Assembly (NCBI GenBank): GCA_037176705.1
Contig: CM073895.1
Coordinates: forward strand, 4,693,051 to 4,757,050
Reading direction: 5' to 3'
DNA from: Molossus alvarezi
Lineage: Eukaryota; Chordata; Mammalia; Chiroptera; Molossidae
DNA: 64,000 nt
Every line of letters starts with the position of its first letter. The stretch's first letter is position 1. This document shows, one piece after another, positions 34,393-46,345 of the stretch. The notes beneath the pieces were generated by a model that saw nothing but the letters and a program-made list of their open reading frames with translations, had not been told where the DNA came from and ran no database searches. Position numbers and translations under genes: made by a program.

Positions 34393-35125
34393 GATGAGTG
34401 AGTGATTGAGTGAGTGAGTGAGTGATTGAGTGAGTGAGTGAGTGAATGAGTGAGTGAATGAATGAATGAGTGAATGAGTGATTGAGTGAGTGAGTGAGTG
34501 AATGAGTGAGTGAATGAGTGAGTGAGTGAATGAGTGAGTGAGTGAATGAGTGAGTGAGTGAATGAGTGAGTGAATGAATGAATGAGTGAGTGAATGAGTG
34601 AGTGAATGAATGAATGAGTGCATGAGTGAGTGAATGAGTGAGTGAATGAATGAGTGAGTGAATGAATGAATGAGTGAGTGAATGAGTGAGTGAATGAGTG
34701 AGTGAGTGAATGAGTGAGTGAGTGAATGAATGAGTGGGTGAATGAGTGAATGAATGAGTGAGTGAGTGAGTGAATGAGTGAATGAATGAATGAGTGAGTG
34801 CATGAGTGAGTGAGTGAATGAATGAGTGAATGAATGAGTGAGTGAGTGGGTGAATGAGTGAGTGAGTGAATGAATGAGTGAATGAATGAGTGAGTGAGTG
34901 AGTGAATGAGTGGGTGAGTGAGTGAATGAATGAGTGAGTGAGTGAATGAGTGGGTGAATGAGTGAATGAATGAGTGAGTGAGTGAGTGAATGAGTGGGTG
35001 AATGAGTGAATGAATGAGTGAGTGAGTGGGTGAATGAGTGAATGAATGAGTGCATGAGTGAGTGAATGAGTGAGTGAGTGAGTGAATGAGTGAGTGAGAG
35101 TGAATGAATGAGTGAGTGAGTGAAT
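34393..35125 (+). repeat. TGAG/TGAA tetranucleotide array, 733 bp
   Basis: Units TGAG and TGAA are intermixed, with rare TGGG, TGCA and TGAT variants. Local patterns such as TGAGTGAGTGAATGAATGAA recur, pointing to block duplications. The minus strand lacks stop codons in all three frames, which gives three overlapping frames of 266-313 residues made of H, S, L, T, I and F. These are not genes. Confidence 0.98.
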
Positions 35126-37664
35126 ACACATCTCTTGCCCCAGACTGTGAACTCCGGGAGGGCAGGGAGCAGACCCGCCTCGGCCACCTGGTCAGCACAG
35201 TGCCTTGACCTGCCCCATGAAGCTGGTTCAGAGCCCTTGCGGGGGCTGGTGCAGGGCTAGGCACTACGCTCAGCGTAAGGAGGAGATGGATTTTGGGGAG
35301 CTAAAGAGTCCAAAATGAGTTACAATCCCGAGACACTGTAGAAACCAGGGGTCTGCTGGTGTGCCCTGGGTCATGGTGGGGAGGACAGAGGAAGCCCCGG
35401 CAGGTGTCCACTCTGCCAGCGTTACCATCGGTTTTGTCTCCTTTGTCACCCACTTATTCCTGGGCCAGGGCCCACCTGTGCCAGGTATGTGTGGGGCATC
35501 CTGATGGGTGAGCCCACACAGCCAGGGCCCACCCGTGCCAGGTATGTGTGGGGCATCCTGATGGGTGGGCCCACACAGCCAGTGTGAGCAGGGCAGGGCG
35601 ACTTCCCAGCCTACCCACCTTCCCTCCATCTGCGCCTCGGCCTCTCCAGGCACATCCCCAGGGGTGTCCAACCACTGTAGGGGCTCCCAGCAGCGGCTCC
35701 TAGTCAGCTTCCGTTGTCCATGGCCTCTGGACACTGGCGATGTCCTTGAAGCCGCAGGACACCGTTGGGAGACTGTGGTGTCCCCAAGAGAGGGGTGCCC
35801 AGTGACCCCTGGGTTTGGGTTGCACAGGGTCCTAGCTCTCAGGCAGCTTGTCCCAGATCAGAGTCCCTCGGGGCCCAGAGAGTACAGGGACATGATGCCT
35901 TCCCCTGGCCCCTCCAGAACTGACCCCTGGCCTGGGTTTGGGTGTAGGTGGTGTGTTTAGGAGGCGACCTGGCAGGTGTCTGAGCCGTCAGCTCTGTGGG
36001 CTGAGAACCTGCAGGCGCGCTGCAGAGGGTCCCTCTGGGGGTGGAGGGGCTGGAGCCGGAGCACTGATCCATCAGCTCCTGTCCCTCACAGGGGAGGGTC
36101 TCTTCGGGGTGTGAGTGGCCCAGCAGTCCTGAGCAGTCCTGTGCACTGCTGGAGCCTGGCCTGAGAGCTGTGGTCCGGAGCTCAGAGTGGTCTGCAGGTG
36201 ACCTCTGGACGGATGGGGCCACACGGGTGGGCCAGGCCTTTCTGCAGCCTTGTGGAGCAGCCAGCAACCGGATGGGCAGAAGCCAGGTGTGGCCACTCAG
36301 GCGGGACCGGGGCTCTTTCCTAGGACTGCAGAGGGGGAGGGGGAGGCTGGAGTCTCCGTGAACTGAGCCGTCAGAGAACCAGAGGAAAGGTGCCTGTATG
36401 GCCGGCGGGGGTGGCCAGCCTTGGCCGCATGTCGGGCTGAGCTGCCGTCTCGGGGGGGAGCCTTGCCCAGCGGGGTTCAGTGCCAGGGCCCGTGCCCCCG
36501 GTCACGGCACGAACTACACGCCAGCCTGCCTTACGCCGGGTTCTCTTCCCACCTCTTCAGAGAACCCGTTTCACGACGGTTTCTGCACGTTGCCAGAGCC
36601 GCTCGCCCTGGCGACGCCCGGCTGGTAATCGGCTTGCACAGTGCACCCTGCTCAGAATGTTCAACCAGCGGTGGCAAGTTGCCGCAGCAGTTTAAATAAA
36701 AAGTATATGCATGGATTTAGTATTTTAATATTGCAGTGACATTAGCCTTCTATATGTACTTAGCAATGTCATGCAGGATGACAATCTTAGAAAAGGTTCC
36801 TCTTCGTTCGGCTGGTGGGTAAACCCTGGAGTTAAAACCATGGGGTCCTTGTGCCACCTGCAGAGGGGTGGGCTCAGGAGGAAGGGCGCCACCTGCAGGC
36901 CCGGCCGTTCCTGTCCCAGAGGCCCACCAGCCTGGGGTGGCCCTCCTCCCAGTCTCCCAGAGCCCCAGCCATCACGCGGTCTGTGCGTGCTGGTAGGTGG
37001 GACAGCCCTGGGCACACCTGACTCAGAGTGGAATCGATGGGCTGGGTCCTGCCAGGGACGCCACCAGTATGCACCTGGGCAGCCTGCTCTGTGCTGGGTA
37101 GGACACAGGACGGTGCCTCGGGGCAGAATGGCCACATTGATGCAAGGGGACTCAGCCCTCCCAGCTTCTAGTAACTTCTGTTGAGGGTCTCCAGTGTGCC
37201 AGGCGATGTGCTGGCCACTCTGCAGGCGTTGTTCCTTGTCAAGGGCACAGTGACCTGCCCGTGCCTGTCCTCATGTCACTTGACCCATGATCAGCATTCA
37301 GCACAGCTGACGCCTCCCTCCTTCCTGGGACAGGCCACCTGGCTTCTGGGACACCACGGTTTCTTGGTTTCCTCCCTCCTTGGTGGTGGCTGCTGCTTGG
37401 TCTCCTCTGCAGGCCTCAGGCTCAGGGGTGCCCTCCCCCCCCATGGCCCTCCTGGAGCTGTCAGTCTGGAACCTTGCTGCTCCCGAGGTGGATGGAGGGA
37501 AAGGCTTGGGGGCCTCCCACGCAGCGACACCCCACCCGGAGGGCAGGGAAGGGCCACCTTCCTGTGCCACAGTGGGTGGGAGGCGCTGCCGATGACTGCC
37601 AGCCCCTAACCCATGTCGCAGCCCCGCCCGCACCTCCCGGCCGCCTCCTCTCCACTCAGCAGCC
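35126..37664. other. Non-coding DNA; AT-rich island 36640-36785
   Basis: 35130-35210 resembles the L2 phrase 'actgtgaactccgggagggc' in plus orientation. A 53-bp direct repeat with CCAGGTATGTGTGGGGCATC occurs at about 35481 and 35539. 36640-36785 is AT-rich (TTAAATAAAAAGTATATGC) and may be conserved. 37175-37290 has MIR/L2-like wording. No gene is supported. Confidence 0.45.
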
Positions 37665-38150
37665 CGACTGGCTTTAATCGGGGTGAAATCACACAACATG
37701 CAGTGTGCCGTTCTGACCAGTTCTGAGGGGACATTTACACTGCTGCGCAACCATCGCCGCCGCCACCCATCTCCAGGCCTCGTCATCTACAAAACGGAAG
37801 CTCTGTGCCCGCCAAGCACTGCCCTGTCCCAGCTGCTGGCCCCCCAGTCCTGCCTCCATCTCCCCGAGTCTGGCTGCTCCAGGGACCTCGGAGAAGTGGG
37901 ATCCGCAGTGTTTGGCCTTTCGGTCTGGCCTGTTGCACTCAGCACGATGTCATCACGGTCCGTCTGTGCTGCAGCAGCTGTCAGAATGTCCTTCCTTCAA
38001 GGCTGAATAACATTCCCCTGTGTGGCCGGACCCCATTTCGTTTACCCACTCACCTGTCAGTGACACTTGGGCTGTTCCCCCCTTCTGGCTACTGTGAATG
38101 TCGTTCTGTGACCAGGGGTGTACAGGTGCAAAGTGATTCTTTGAGACACA
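37665..38150 (-). mobile_element. Old LINE-1 3' UTR, GC-enriched
   Basis: The order 'ggggtgaaatcacacaacat', 'gcgcaaccatcgccgccgcc' and 'ccttcaaggctgaataacat' follows the minus-strand L1 3' UTR ('cagtgg...atcaccaccacc...ttatggctgaataata'). It is divergent and short, with no frame. Confidence 0.75.
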
Positions 38151-38159
38151 AATCACCAC

Positions 38160-38664
38160 GACAGTCCACTGCTCCACCATGGCCATTAGTCTGTCGCTGG
38201 TGAAGCCCAAGCCCACCGGGCGGCATGAGGACCTGTCCGCCCTGCCTCAGTCACCCGTCCTCATCTGCTCTCTCCCCTGGAGCCACGCTGAGCTCCTGCT
38301 GCTCCTCAGACACAGGGCTCGGCTGTGCCCTCTGTGCCCTCTGCCCAGGCGCCATCCCCTGAGAGCATGGCCCTCTCCTTCACCTCCCTCCAGTCTGTGT
38401 TCGGTGACCACGCCTGCCTCCTCAGCCGAGGTCACAGTGTGTCCTATCGCCCTCCTCCGCGCTTCGGACACTCCTGACCTGGTTCTCCTTTGTGGTTAGC
38501 ACTTGTCACCTTGTAGCAGAGCGTGTCATCTAATTTTTATCATCTGTCTCCTACCCTTAGACGGCAGAGACCCTTTCTGTTCCGTTCACTGATGTTTCCT
38601 GAGAACCTAGAACGATGCTTGGGACGTAATAGGTACTCAATAAATACTAGTTGAATGAACCGAT
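38160..38664 (+). repeat. LINE-2 3' end
   Basis: Phrases 'ttgtggttagcacttgtcac', 'agacggcagagaccctttct' and 'gtaataggtactcaataaat' followed by 'actagttgaatgaa' follow the L2 3' terminus in plus orientation, ending at about 38660. Confidence 0.8.
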
Positions 38665-40905
38665 GATTCTTCCTTGTGACAGCTTTACTGTGATATAATT
38701 CATACAGCATGCAAGTCACCCATTAAAGCATATAATTCAGTGGGTTGAGTATATTCTCGGAGTTGCGAAGCCATCAACACAACCATTTTGGGAACATTTT
38801 CCTCACCCCCAAAAGAAACCTTTTAATGGACCCTTCCCCGTCTCTCCATTCCTGGGCCGCTGGAACTTTATTTTCTGTCTCAACAGGTTGTCCTGTTCTG
38901 GGCATTTCATGGAAATGGAGTCAGACATGCCCTTTGGGTTTGGCTTCTTACCCTTAGCGCAGTGTTTTCCAGGTCTGCATCATGGACTTCATTCCTTTTC
39001 ATGGCCGGAGAATATTCCATTATGTGGACATACTGTGTTTTGCTTACCATTCGTTGATGGATAGGCGGTTGGCTGTTTCCACTTTTTGGCTCTTCGTAAC
39101 AACGCTGCTATAAACATTCATGACAGTCCCTTTCGTGTGGGCATATGTTTTTGCTTCTCTCGGTGTCTGCCCCGGAGTGGATTTGCTGGGTCATACGGTC
39201 ACTCTGTGTTTAACCTTTTCAGAACCTGCCAGACTGTTTTCCAAAGTGGCCTCATTGCTTTACAGTCCCACCAGCTGAGCCGGGAGCCCCACAGCCTCAC
39301 CCACATTGTCTTTCTTTTGACTTGAGCCATCCTCAAGGGTGTGAGGTGGTCTCTTACTGTGGCTTGACTTGCATTTTCTGATGGCCAATGATTTTAAGCA
39401 TCTTCCATTTCTATATTTGTATATCTTCCATGGCTTATCAGTTTTTGGAGACATGTCTATTCAGACCTTTTGCCAATTTTCTTTTTAATCCTCACCCAAG
39501 GATATTTTTTTATTTATCTTCAGATAGAGTGGGAGGAAGGGAGAGAGAGAAACATCGACGTGAGAGGGACATATTGACCGGTTGCCTCCTGCGTGACCCC
39601 GACCAGAGCTGGGGACGAATCGCAACCGAGGTACGTGACTTTGACTGGAATCAAACCCACAACCCTTTGGTCCGTGGGCTGATGCTCTAACCCCTGAGCA
39701 AAACCAGCCAGGGCAGATCTTTTGTCATTTTTAAACTGAGTTGTCTTTATTATTGAGTTGTATGAATTCTTTCTATATTCTAGACACAAGTTCCTTATCA
39801 GATATTTGAAATTATTTGAGACATTTTCGCCTGTTCTGTGATTTGTCTTTTTACTTTCTTGATGATGTTTTTGAAGCATAAAAGTCAACAATTTTGATGA
39901 AGTCCAGTTTATTTATTTTTTCTTTGCTTCCTTGTGCTTTTGATGACATATATCAGAAACCATTGCCAAGTACAAATTCACAATGATTTATGTTTATGTT
40001 TTCTTTTAAGAGTTTTAGCTCTTATATTTAGGTCTTTGATCCATTTTGAGTTATTCTTTTGTATATGGTGTGAGGTAGGGGTCCAACTTCATTCTTTCAT
40101 GGCTATCCGGTTGTCCCAGTACTATTTGTTGAAAAGACTGTTGTTTCCTCATTAAATATTGCACCCTACAGGTGAGGGCTTATTTCTGAACTCTCCATTC
40201 TATTTCATTGATCTCTATATCCATCCTTATGTCACTAACACACTGTCTTGTTTACTGTAGCTTTGTAGTGAATTTTGAAATTGGGAAGTGTGAGACCTCC
40301 AACTTTGTTCTGTTTGAGTCCCCTGTATTTCCATGGGTGTTTTAGAATCAGCTTGTCAATTTCTGCAACGTGGCCAGCTGGAATTTCGGTGGAGATTGTG
40401 TTGACTTTGTAGACCAGTTTGGGGGAATACTGTCATCTGAATACTATCAAGTCTTGTCATCTATGAGCATGGGATGTCTTTCCACTTATTTAGATCTTTT
40501 TAAATGTCTTTCAACAACATTTTGTAGTTTCTAGAGTAGAACTGTTGCACTATTTTTGTTAAATGTATTTCTAAATAGTCTATCTTTTTTGATGCTATTA
40601 TAAATGGAATTATTTTCTCAATCACATTTTGAACATGTTCATTGCAAGTGTATTGCAACACAGTTGATTTTTATATGTTGATTTGTAGGCTGCAATCTTG
40701 CTGAACTGAATTAGTTCTAATAGTTTTCTTTTTGTGTGTATATGGATTCCTTAGGATATTTTTATTTACAAAATCATCTCATCTGTGAATAAAGATAGTC
40801 TTTTTTTTTTTTTCCAATCTGTCCAATCTGAATGTCTTTTATTTTCTTTTCTTATCTAATTGCCCTGGCTAGAACCTCAAGTACAATGTTGAATGGAAGG
40901 AGTAA
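38665..40905 (-). mobile_element. LINE-1, 3' UTR and C-terminal half of ORF2
   Basis: This is a minus-strand L1. Its 3' end lies at about 38665 ('gtgacagctttactgtgatat' region). Rightwards come the 3' UTR, then ORF2 through the C-terminal and reverse-transcriptase parts, with the landmark 'gccctggctagaacctcaag' near 40862. It is 5' truncated at about 40905, where a MIR follows. Frequent stops break ORF2. A SINE at 39481-39714 interrupts it. Confidence 0.85.
39481..39714 (-). mobile_element. VES-type bat SINE, copy 6, in L1
   Basis: The flanks AGACCTTTTGCCAATTTT (39463-39480) and AGATCTTTTGTCATTTTT (39715-39732) are a diverged target duplication of L1 sequence. The hairpin is weakened by one mismatch (ATCCT at 39488-39492 pairing with AGGAT). 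Confidence 0.95.
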
Positions 40906-41440
40906 ATGATTTAATTAATCCTTACATTATTCCAGTAAACTAAATCACAGTTTTATTCGCATTTGACAGATAGACAAACTGAGGCTAAGAGGAGTTAAGT
41001 GAGTTGTTTGAGGGCACACAGCTGGTAAGTGACAGAGCTGTGGGGCCAGCCCAGATCTGCCCACACTTTACTAGTTGGGGTGCTTTCTCCCTGAGCCGTG
41101 CCATCTCTGCGTATGGTGAGATCTTGGTAGAGAGACCAAGGCCAACCTGGCTGATTACGTTCAGAGGGTTTGACGACAAGTTCCGAAAGTCTCGTTAGCG
41201 GCACTGAGCTCCCCTCCGTGTGGCTCGAGTACTCCCCCCACCAACACACACACGTGGGCAGAGGAGCAAAACGGAAACTGTAACACATTGTACTGACAGT
41301 GTCCTCTCCCAGTACCTCATCCCATCCTCTAGTGACATGTCCGATAAGAAAGATCCATCTTACTGTCCCATTTTAATGCTGAGGAACTGGCACTCAGAGA
41401 GGTGGAGTGGCTTACGGGCCTCTAGGCCGTGTTGGCATAG
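40906..41440 (+). repeat. Two MIR fragments in plus orientation
   Basis: 40910-41080 holds 'cgcatttgacagatagacaa', 'gttgtttgagggcacacagc' and 'tggtaagtgacagagctgtg'. 41290-41440 holds 'ccattttaatgctgaggaac' and 'actcagagaggtggagtggc'. Both follow the MIR core order. 41120-41290 between them is unassigned. Confidence 0.7.
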
Positions 41441-43837
41441 TGGAGATGGGACCTCACGTGGAGTGACTGTCTTCTACCCACTGGACCTGGTGCTGGACAC
41501 TGCACACAGCCTTCTCCTCAGTCCTCCCTCAGCATCACTGTCTCTGCTGCACCGGCCTCTGGATGCCGAGGCGCATTTCTGTGCACACAGATCATCCGCG
41601 GCAAACCCAGGCTTGACCCTGCAGGCTCCTGCTGTCCCCGCACCCCGAGCTCTGTCGCTCCCTGAGTGTGTCCCCTTGCCACGCCATCGCCCCCTGTGGC
41701 TTAGCAGCTGTCGAGAGACTGACCGTCCAGGGAAAAGCAGAGACCTGTTCACACAAAACCGTGCCCTTCCCGAGAGCAGTCTGACTAACCCAGCCCTGTG
41801 ACTAATCCCCTCCGACTTGCTCTTTAGACCTGATGTGTGATTGAAATGGGTCAGGTTGTTCCCATTTCAGCCCCGCACCTGGGTGTTCCCCGGGCAAGCG
41901 GATGAGGGGAGGTGGGCAATAATGGGTGGCGTCTGGCCGCTGCGAAGGTCCACACGGCTGATCTGTTGTCAGGGGCTGGGGCCAGATCCCACGAGGGAAC
42001 TGGGGCCTCTTCTGCTGACGTCATGGGTGATTCCATCTGGATGCTCAGGGCCACGTGCCACGGGGACAGACCTGGTGGATGCTGCCGTGGCTGAGAATTC
42101 TGGGAAGGCAGTGCTGGCTTCCTTGTAGCTTTCCCGTTCCATCGTGAGAGCCAGTATTTTTCTCCACGAGGACAGAACGCCCTGGAGGCAGGGACAGAGT
42201 GGACAGTCGCGAAGTGCTGCAGACAGGCTGCGGGCAGAAATCCGCCCGTCCAGCCGGCCCTTCGGACCCCCTGTCTGGAGACCTGGATGGAACAGGTAGA
42301 ACCCGGACATCGGAGTCCGACCTCTGGCAGCTCACATGGTTCAGCATTTTGGACCCTCAGTTTTCTTGTCCTAGAGCTCGTCCAAGTTCATTTTCCGAAA
42401 AAAGGCACTGTAGTTTGGATCCAGCCCAGAGTAAGTGCAGGACAGGGCGGTGACGTGCATTGATCGCTGCGGTGTGGCAGGCGCTTCCGAGTCCTTCGTC
42501 CCGTCCGGTCCTCACAACCAGCCTTGGAAGTGATGGCTGTTTCCCCATTTGACAGAAAGGACTCAGAGGCTCCAATGGATGGGTTTCTCTGCCGGGACCA
42601 CACAGCAGAACCACGGCAGAGGTGGGCTAGAGCCCACACGGGCTGACCGCAGGCCCCGTGCGGGCCCCACGATGCTCAAGGAAGAATGAGTCCTTGGACC
42701 ATTCTGTCTGACGGCTGCTGTCCCGCCACCCCCTGCCATTGCCTCTTGGATGCTGAGCAGGGCCTCAGCTGTCCAGGGGTGGGGACCGTGTTGGCTGGAC
42801 AAGCCGGGGGAGGAGGCAGTGAGGATGGGTGGCCTTCTGCTCCCACACCGAGTACCCCCACACTCTTCTTGGCACACAAGCCTCATTGCTGAGAGGAGCC
42901 CGGGCCCCCTGCGTGCTGTGCGCTCCCATCCGGATGGGGTGTTAGAGGTTATATGTTTAAGTGATAGACGGGGGTATTCCCCTGGCATCCAGGACTGACA
43001 AGGACTCTGAATAGGGAAAAAGGAACCCGTGTGCCGTCTGTGCCAAGCTGCCTCCAAACCGCATATCAGAATAGATGGTGGGGAAAGTGGCCCCCATGCC
43101 TCAGTGACTAAAAGGGCAGAGGGTCCTTTTCCCACCCGCCCAGGCTCGCTGCAGGTCTGCGGGGCTGGGCTCGCCATGGCCTCTCAGGACCTGGCCCTGT
43201 GCAGCTCTGTCTGCAGCATGGTGGGCTCTGTGCAGGAGGGAAAGCGAGAGCCCTGGGGTCTTCCCCTGGTTATTCCGTGTCCCAGTGGAAGGGACGGGCT
43301 ACTTGGCTCATTGCCCAAGAACTAGTCCCTTCTTGCTCCCAATGGGGGTGGGGGAGGGGCAGTCCCGCCAACTGCCACAAAGATGGAGATAGGTCCTAGC
43401 AGCACTGAGGACGACTGACTGACTGCCACGAGGAGGAAACGTGCGACTGAGCCGTGCCACGTTGGGGAGGGTCCCTTGTCATGGGGCTGCCAGCCGGAAG
43501 GGGTATCCTGAGCCGTGTGATGGCCTCCTGCCGGGTCTGCCTTGTCTCTGCTGACGGAGGGACTGCAGATGGGCCTGGAGCAGAAGGAGGAGGCTGCAGA
43601 ATCAGCTCCATCTTGGTTTTCTTTATGACTTTGGGTTGGGAGTTACAGACAACCTTTCTGTAGCTGATTTGGGGTCAGGAATCCCAAAATGGCCCAAGAA
43701 CAAGGCCCCAGAGGAGGGAAATGTGCTTTTCTGTAGGGTCAAGCAGTGGAGGGGATTGTGAGAGAAAGTGAAGATCTGAATGTGACGGCTGCCTGCTGGG
43801 GAGGCTGCAGGTCTGGGGTCTGGATCATATGGGTTCC
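41441..43837. other. Non-coding DNA with one MIR (42440-42640)
   Basis: 42440-42640 follows a plus-strand MIR: 'gcaggcgcttccgagtcctt', 'tttccccatttgacagaaag' and 'aggtgggctagagcccacac'. The remainder has no recognised gene or repeat. The minus-strand frame of 204 residues at 42563-43177 has no domain I recognise. Confidence 0.5.
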
Positions 43838-44592
43838 ATGCATGCATGCATGCACTCACCCACCCACCCTTCCACCCATCTACCCACCCACCTATCCACC
43901 CACCCACCCATCCACCCACCCATCCACCCACCCATCCACCCATCCACCCACCCACCTATCCATCCACCCACCTATCCACCCACCCACCCACCTATCCATC
44001 CACCTACCCACCTATCCATCCACCTACCCACCCACCTATCCATCCATCCACCCACCCATCCACCCACCCACCAGTTCACCTATCCATCCATCCATTCACC
44101 CACCATCCATCCACCCACACACCCATCCATTCATCCACCCATCTACTCATCCACCACCATCCATTCATTCATCCATCCATTGATCTATCATCCATCCATT
44201 TATTGCCCCATCCACCTATCCACCATCCATCCACCCACCCATCCACCCACCCACCAGTTCACCTATCCATCCATCCACCCACCCATCCACCCATCTATCC
44301 ACCATCCATTTATTCATCTACCCACCCACCCACCCACCTATCCATCCATCCATCCATCCATCCACCCACCCACCCACCATCCATCCATCCATCCATCCAT
44401 CCACCCACCCACACACCCATCCATTCATCCACCCATCTACTCATCCACCACCATCCATTCATTCATCCATCCATCGATCCATCATCCATCCATTTATTGC
44501 CCCATCCACCTATCCACCATCCATCCACCCACCCATCTGTTTGTCCGTCCGTCCATCCATCCATCCATCCATCCATCCATCCATCCATCCAT
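43838..44592 (+). repeat. CCAT/CCAC tetranucleotide array with higher-order duplications
   Basis: After a short (GCAT)n lead the array mixes CCAT, CCAC and CTAT units, with CATTTATTGCCCC-type interruptions. The interruption pattern from 44121 recurs from 44415, an offset of 294 bp. A second pattern (CCAGTTCACC at 44071 and 44254) recurs at 183 bp. Three stop-free plus frames of up to 285 residues are artefacts. Confidence 0.98.
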
Positions 44593-44599
44593 TATCAAA

Positions 44600-44800
44600 T
44601 GTCAGCATTATATCTTACTGTGTACCTTTGGGTAAGTCATTTAATCCCTCTGAGCCGTGGTTTTCTCGTATCTACATTTTGGGAGCTATTCCCTATCTCA
44701 TAGGGGTATTGTGAGGATTAAATATGGTAGACATGGAAAGTCCCTAGTATGGGCCTGACATACTGGATGCAATGGTTCTGGTCGAAGGAACAAATGTCTG
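44600..44800 (-). repeat. MIR fragment
   Basis: 'tgtgtacctttgggtaagtc', 'atttaatccctctgagccgt' and 'ggggtattgtgaggattaaa' follow the minus-strand MIR in order. It borders the CCAT array. Confidence 0.8.
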
Positions 44801-45111
44801 TTTTTTGGTCTGTAAAATGGGTGTTACAAAGAGCATCTTGACCTCATGGGACTGATGGGAAGACCCAAAGAGACGGTCTCAGTAAAGCCCCAACCCAGCA
44901 CAGGCACTTGGGAGGCCTCAGTCTCCTCCTGGTGTTCAGGGTGGGGACTCCCAGTGGGACCATTCTGTGCTCCCTCCTCCTTTTCAGTCAGGCTCAGCTC
45001 ACCGGAGAGCCCACGGGGCCTGGTCATTTCATGCCGGAGCTGGAGCGGAGGGAGCCTCACCCATCCTGGGAAAGGCCTCTTCCTCCGCTGTCAGGCTGGG
45101 GGTCCAGGTGC

Positions 45112-45467
45112 GGGTGCCGTGCAAACTGTGGGGTGCTAGCTGACTGTGAGGGTGCCATGCAAACTGTGGGGTGCTAGCTACTGTGAGGGTGCTGTGCAAA
45201 CTGTGGGGTGCTAGCTACTGTGAGGGTGCTGTGCAAACTGTGGGGTGCTAGCTACTGTGACAGTGCCATGCAAACTGTGGGGCGCTAGCTACTGTGAGGG
45301 TGCTTTGCAACTGTGGGGTGCTAGCTACTGTGAGGGTGCCATGCAAACTGTCAGATGCAGAATGACTGTCAAATGTGCCTTGCAAACTGTGGGGTGTAGT
45401 TCAACTGTGAGGGTGCTGTGTAAACTGTGGGCGCTGGACAGCTGGGCAGCTCGCCGTGCAAACTGAG
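45112..45467 (+). repeat. 37-bp minisatellite, about 9 units
   Basis: The unit begins GTGCAAACTGTGGGGTGCTA and continues GCTACTGTGAGGGTGCT. Central units are nearly identical; outer units carry small insertions and changes, and the last (near 45452) is a partial copy. Confidence 0.95.
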
Positions 45468-46036
45468 GTCCAGCGGCAGTGGGTGTGGCTTTCATGACCT
45501 GTGTCGGTCCGACTTCCCGGCCCCTGCAGCACCGTGCTGCTCCCTGGAGCTTCAGCCCCAGCCCGTGTCCCACGATTCCCACCTGTCTGCCTGCTGGGTA
45601 GGGACAGGGCTGATGGGGCCTTCTGTCTGTGGTCACTGTCGTAGAGAAGAGGAAAACATGGCATTGGGCCTTTTAGGTGTGTCTGGCTCCAAATGGGATA
45701 AAATGGTAAGAGTTTTCTCTGGGAAGAAATCATCCTTAAATATTTATTTTACCATAATGCATCCCAATGATCAAAACAATTATTCATTGCAGGGAATTTG
45801 GAGGCTACAGAAAAGAACTAGGAGAAAAATGGGGATCATCCCCAGATGTCACCACCCAGAGGCCCCCACGCTGTGGTCTGTTTCCTTCCAGCCCTTTTCT
45901 GTCTGTTGAGGCCTGTTTGCTTTGTTTTATTTCACAAAATGGGGATCGCATGTTTGGTAGCTTACTTTTTCATTTAATAACACATTGTGAGCATTTCCTC
46001 TAGTCATTAAATATTCTTTGCAAACGTGATTTTTAA
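45468..46036. other. Non-coding DNA, possible old L1-like fragment
   Basis: 45730-46023 has the wording of an old minus-strand LINE 3' region ('ttcatttaataacacattgt', 'gtcattaaatattctttgca') that resumes after the SINE at 46275-46345. The family is uncertain. 45468-45730 is featureless to me. Confidence 0.4.
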
Positions 46037-46274
46037 AAAAATCCTCATCCGAGGATATTTTCTGTGTCTCTTCAGATAGAGTGGGAGGGAGGGAGAGGGA
46101 GAGAGAGAGAAACATCAACGTGAAAGGGACACATCGGCTGGTTGCCTCCTGCACGACCTCGACCAGGGCCAGGGATGAATCGCAACTGCAGTACGTGCCC
46201 TTCATTGGAATCGAACCCGAAACTCTTTGGTCCAAGGGCTGACGCTCTAACCACTGAGCAAGACCAGCCAGGGC
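46037..46274 (-). mobile_element. VES-type bat SINE, copy 7
   Basis: The hairpin ATCCTC-ATCC-GAGGAT lies at 46041-46056. The flanks AACGTGATTTTTAA (46023-46036) and AACATGATTTTTAA (46278-46291) are the target duplication. The minus strand starts GCCCTGGCTGGTCTTGCTCA. Confidence 0.93.
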
Positions 46275-46345
46275 ACTAACATGATTTTTAATGTTTGCCC
46301 AATAGCCATCCTGTGGCTGTCCCACCATTTACTCTCCACATCATT

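Noticed and set aside
34190..35264. Long minus-strand frames of 266-313 residues
   Set aside because: They lie in a TGAG/TGAA array in all three frames and contain only repeat-derived residues.
43838..44592. CRISPR-like array
   Set aside because: The genome is mammalian, the period is 4 bp, and there are no unique spacers of regular length.
43829..44703. Plus-strand frames of 268 and 285 residues
   Set aside because: They are translations of the CCAT/CCAC array and open in every frame of that strand.
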